A stretch of DNA of 64,000 nucleotides, taken from positions 11,585,760 to 11,649,759 of the forward strand of contig NC_040027.1 in the NCBI RefSeq assembly GCF_000972845.2, in the 5' to 3' direction. Shown piece after piece: positions 61,123-64,000 of the stretch (position 1 is its first letter; each line of letters begins with the position of its first letter). The stretch is from Larimichthys crocea. Taxonomy: Eukaryota > Chordata > Actinopteri > Sciaenidae. The notes beneath the pieces are model-generated. The model did not search any database and was not told where the DNA came from. It saw only the letters and a list, made by a program, of their open reading frames with translations. The position numbers were made by a program, and so were the translations under genes.

Positions 61123-61156
<34 letters not shown>
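61123..61156. repeat. (CA)n microsatellite
   Basis: Pure CA tract of 34 bp. Confidence 0.95.
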
Positions 61157-61158
<2 letters not shown>

Positions 61159-61861
61159 TTCTCCGCCTTCATATTTGACTGCAGACAGGCTGTCGCTGTG
61201 ACTGCTGGCCTGTTCTGCCTTTTTGCAGCCCTCGACTTCTTCATCTTTAGTGACTGGACTGTTAAATAGAATGAGCAGATAAATAGAAGAAAATAGGTGT
61301 AAGTTATGTAACGTGTATGCACCATCGAGCAGCGATTGCGTGCTCGCAATCACAAGTGTACAGGCTTTCAAGAACACACAACAGGTACTGGAAACGTTGG
61401 AGCCAAAGATGAGCCACAGGACTTCATTACGGCGTTCATAAAGCTCTTTCCAGCCCTTTGCCTCTCTGCTTTATCACCTCTCTACATCTTTACCCTCGCA
61501 GCGTCCTTCCTGTGTTTCCTCAATCTCTACCTGTTAGTCTCCATGTCTGCCTCTGCCTCTCTACATCTATCTCTCTCTCTGCCTCCATCTTTCTGCCTGT
61601 AGCATTGCTCCGGGGATCCTCTTCCTTCAGACGAGATGTTGATTATGGAGCCGAGGCTCTTGAATTCCTCCTCACCATTATTCTTTCTCATCATCACATC
61701 ATCATTATCACATTTTCCACTATTTTCCTCTCCGCGAACGTCTGGTCCTCCTCGCCTTTCCTCTCTCCAGTGAGCACCACGTTGGGGGTGAAATCGCAAA
61801 GGTGTTCACTTTGTTAATGAGTTTTCACAACAAACAAAAGCACTTTAGAGCAGGAGGTAAA

Positions 61862-61862
<1 letters not shown>
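61157..61862. other. gene-free DNA
   Basis: A pyrimidine-rich patch at about 61480-61605 ends in a TGTAG acceptor-like site, but no donor closes an exon after it. Otherwise unique sequence. Confidence 0.45.

Positions 61863-61892
<30 letters not shown>
61863..61892. repeat. (CA)n microsatellite
   Basis: Pure CA tract of 30 bp. Confidence 0.95.
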
Positions 61893-61894
<2 letters not shown>

Positions 61895-62010
61895 ATATAT
61901 AGAGGCATGCATCACAGTGGAGTCACAGCACATTAACACTTCAATTAATTCAACGCCTTACATTCTAATTTCCCCAGAAGTCAAGATCCCTGACCACCCC
62001 TCCTCCTCAA

Positions 62011-62014
<4 letters not shown>

Positions 62015-62058
<44 letters not shown>
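62015..62058. repeat. (CA)n microsatellite
   Basis: Pure CA tract of 44 bp, fourth CA array within 1.2 kb. Confidence 0.96.
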
Positions 62059-62060
<2 letters not shown>

Positions 62061-63019
62061 GATGTACATTGCCATGTGGCGTGCCTCATCAGACCTCGGC
62101 AGTATTACATGCTCCTTGTGACATTTTAGGCGCTGGAGAGAAAGCCTGCAAACAAAAGCATGATAAATTACATTTTAATTTGTGTCCCCCGCCTTTCATC
62201 CAGCTATGCATAAAGGGATGGGGATGCCTGGTTTTGTACCATATTCTTTATTCAGTGAGCACAATAGATAATGAATGCATGTAGGGAGAAAGGGAGTGGG
62301 CTCTGTGTTTTGCTGGGGGGTTTGTTAGCTGCACTTCCCTGTGGAACGGCTCCACTGACTTCCACACTCGCTGTGAGACTGCAACAAAGTTGGAGGAAGA
62401 AATAGACGGAGACAGGAATGGAAAGATGTTTTCCTCAGAGAATTCCCTCTTTATATTTCTCCCCCTCCTTCTTTCTCTCTTTGTCTCTCGCTCGCTCTCT
62501 CTCCATCTGTGGCTTCTCACTAATGAATTTTTAACCGTCCCACGATTCGCCCCTTTGTCTCTCCCGTACCCTCTCTGTTTGTAAAGATTAGCCACAATTC
62601 AATATCCATCATTAGCTTTTGTCTCCGCTTCACCTGATTCGCAGTGATGTTTGACAGTACGGTAACTTACTGGATGGCGGGAGGTATGCGGCAGGTTGTG
62701 GAAGTGACATCCCCTGTCTGACCCTGTCTCTTTTTGAAAGACTACACGCTGATAACTTAATTCACTTCATCGTAGGCGATGGTAGGGCCGCCCTGCGTGC
62801 CAGTCAAACATCTGGTTAGAGCAGATGAAACAGGAAGGGAGAGGGTGTGAGGCTGGCATCTGCATCCAGGACAGAAGAGCTGTCCTGGGCCCGGAACCAC
62901 ACCACAAGCTACCTCCCTGGAGCATCTGGTGCCTGGCTCGTACAGCACTCACTCAGCTCAGGGAAGTGGGTAGGCGTCCAGATGCTGCTGCATTCAGCCT
63001 GCTGAGCACTCTCTGACGT
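62059..63019. other. gene-free DNA
   Basis: Unique sequence. Open frames on both strands at 62757-63016 are overlapping mirror frames without splice sites. Nothing else recognised. Confidence 0.5.
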
Positions 63020-63041
63020 ACACACACACACACACACACAC
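63020..63041. repeat. (CA)n microsatellite
   Basis: Pure CA tract of about 22 bp. Confidence 0.93.
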
Positions 63042-63317
63042 CTCCCTATGCATTTGCACTCATCTATAAACTTGTGCGTTTCAGCTCATGGCGCTCAGCA
63101 CTTGAGTGTCGCACCCAAGCGCTTTTGTGATCACAGGATGGAGTTTTATGCGGTTTCATGGGTCATGAAATCTGCTCAACTCATAAACCAAGTTAAGTTT
63201 CAATTAAGGTAGAAACATAAAAATGATCAAAATGAGATTCTTTTTTTTTCATTAAAGCAACAGTGTGAAACCTCTGAGGCTCCGTTTTAGTGGTTTTTAA
63301 ACTCTTTTTGCTTGCTG

Positions 63318-63346
63318 TGCTCTACCTGTAACTAACAGGTAGAGCA
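63318..63346. repeat. 12-bp-stem hairpin
   Basis: TGCTCTACCTGT and ACAGGTAGAGCA are perfect reverse complements around the loop AACTA. It is not followed by a U-run that would suggest a terminator. Too short for a pre-miRNA on its own. Confidence 0.85.
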
Positions 63347-64000
63347 TTTTCTGACAGTAGAACAAAACAAAACCGATTAAATCTGCCTGTAAACACACGG
63401 GTTATGAACAGACTAATAGACTAAATATCTATTAGGAAGGCAATGAACGGAGGCATAAAAGAGAATGAGCTCAGAAGAGGTTAAGGCTGAGGTGAGAATT
63501 AACGGAAGCTTCTCAATGTCAGTGGTGCTGCAGAGCCGCGAGTGGCCTCGTTCATTTCTCCTTGCACGCTGAGTCATCAGTGCTCATGTACGAACGCACA
63601 CGCTCGTGTGCACGTGTAAAAACTACCTCTGAGCCTCTCACATGCACTGCTACTCTCCTCACCCATCACGCGACCGCAATTCAATTACAGAGGTGAGGGA
63701 AGCAGATTGACTGCAGTCTATCATGTTTCCAGTCATTGTCTCTGTAGGCCATTTTTTGGTCCTGCTGTGCAGAGGTCAGTTGCTTTGACTGCTGCAGGCA
63801 CCACAGAGAGAGAGGCAGAGGGAGGGCAGATTATGAATGAACAGGCATAGCACATTCAGTAGAGATTATATTATACTGGTAATCAGTATCCAAATTATCC
63901 AGTTTACACCAAATTTAAACATCTGTTTTGTCACAGACTCTTATTTTATTCCTAGCGATACATGCCTGCACATAAAATGGGCCCCTTTGCCACATGATTA
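63347..64000. other. gene-free DNA
   Basis: Unique sequence with no exon-like segment, repeat or RNA gene recognised. Confidence 0.5.

Noticed and set aside
1..64000. CRISPR arrays, phage genes, operons, toxin-antitoxin or bacterial defence systems
   Set aside because: The window is vertebrate nuclear DNA. The only regular repeats are simple-sequence arrays without spacer structure.
1..64000. Functional tRNA, rRNA, U6 or other classical RNA genes
   Set aside because: The only tRNA-like sequences are the heads of two SINEs, which lack a complete cloverleaf. No rRNA or snRNA motif was found by reading.

Overview
The window reads as non-coding genomic DNA from a vertebrate, most likely a ray-finned (percomorph-type) fish. 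The signs are: no dense gene packing or operons; very many (CA/GT)n microsatellites (more than 25 arrays of at least about 20 bp on 64 kb); tRNA-derived SINEs of kinds I know from teleost genomes; fragments of L2/Rex1-like LINE reverse transcriptase; and a solo LTR. I find no confirmed protein-coding gene. Nearly all open frames are chance frames, many of them Cys-Val or His-Thr dipeptide frames read through CA/GT arrays.

Layout. 1-10 kb is gene-free DNA with a 20-bp-arm foldback (2005-2081), a DR1 nuclear-receptor-type site (7197-7209) and a facing (GT)n/(CA)n pair (9101-9325). 10.27-11.33 kb is a small transposon cluster: a decayed LINE and a tRNA-SINE, both on the minus strand. 13-22 kb has the densest CA/GT arrays, two octamer-bearing AT-rich segments that look like conserved regulatory DNA, strand-biased pyrimidine and purine tracts (18.2-19.0 kb), a Z-DNA-prone stretch (19515-19542), a 57-bp near-perfect palindrome (20479-20535) and a solo LTR with a 5-bp target duplication (21766-22218). 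22-46 kb is mostly single-copy, with an exact 45-bp tandem duplication (27924-28013), a degenerate dispersed repeat (about 35.06-35.44 kb) and several homeodomain/GATA/IRF-motif segments. 54.06-55.68 kb holds a SINE directly joined to a 5'-truncated, interrupted LINE on the plus strand.

The best gene-like evidence is a pair of exon-like segments on the plus strand. One is a 57-bp internal-exon-like segment (46898-46954) with a very strong acceptor and donor. The other is a promoter and first-exon-like segment (about 56.69-57.08 kb) with a CCAAT box, raised CpG content and a perfect AAG|GTAAGT donor. Both end in phase 0 after a short open frame with a well-placed ATG. Together they suggest, as inference, alternative first exons inside the 5' part of a long gene transcribed left to right, with the rest of the window being large introns or intergenic DNA rich in enhancers. 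I cannot name the host gene.
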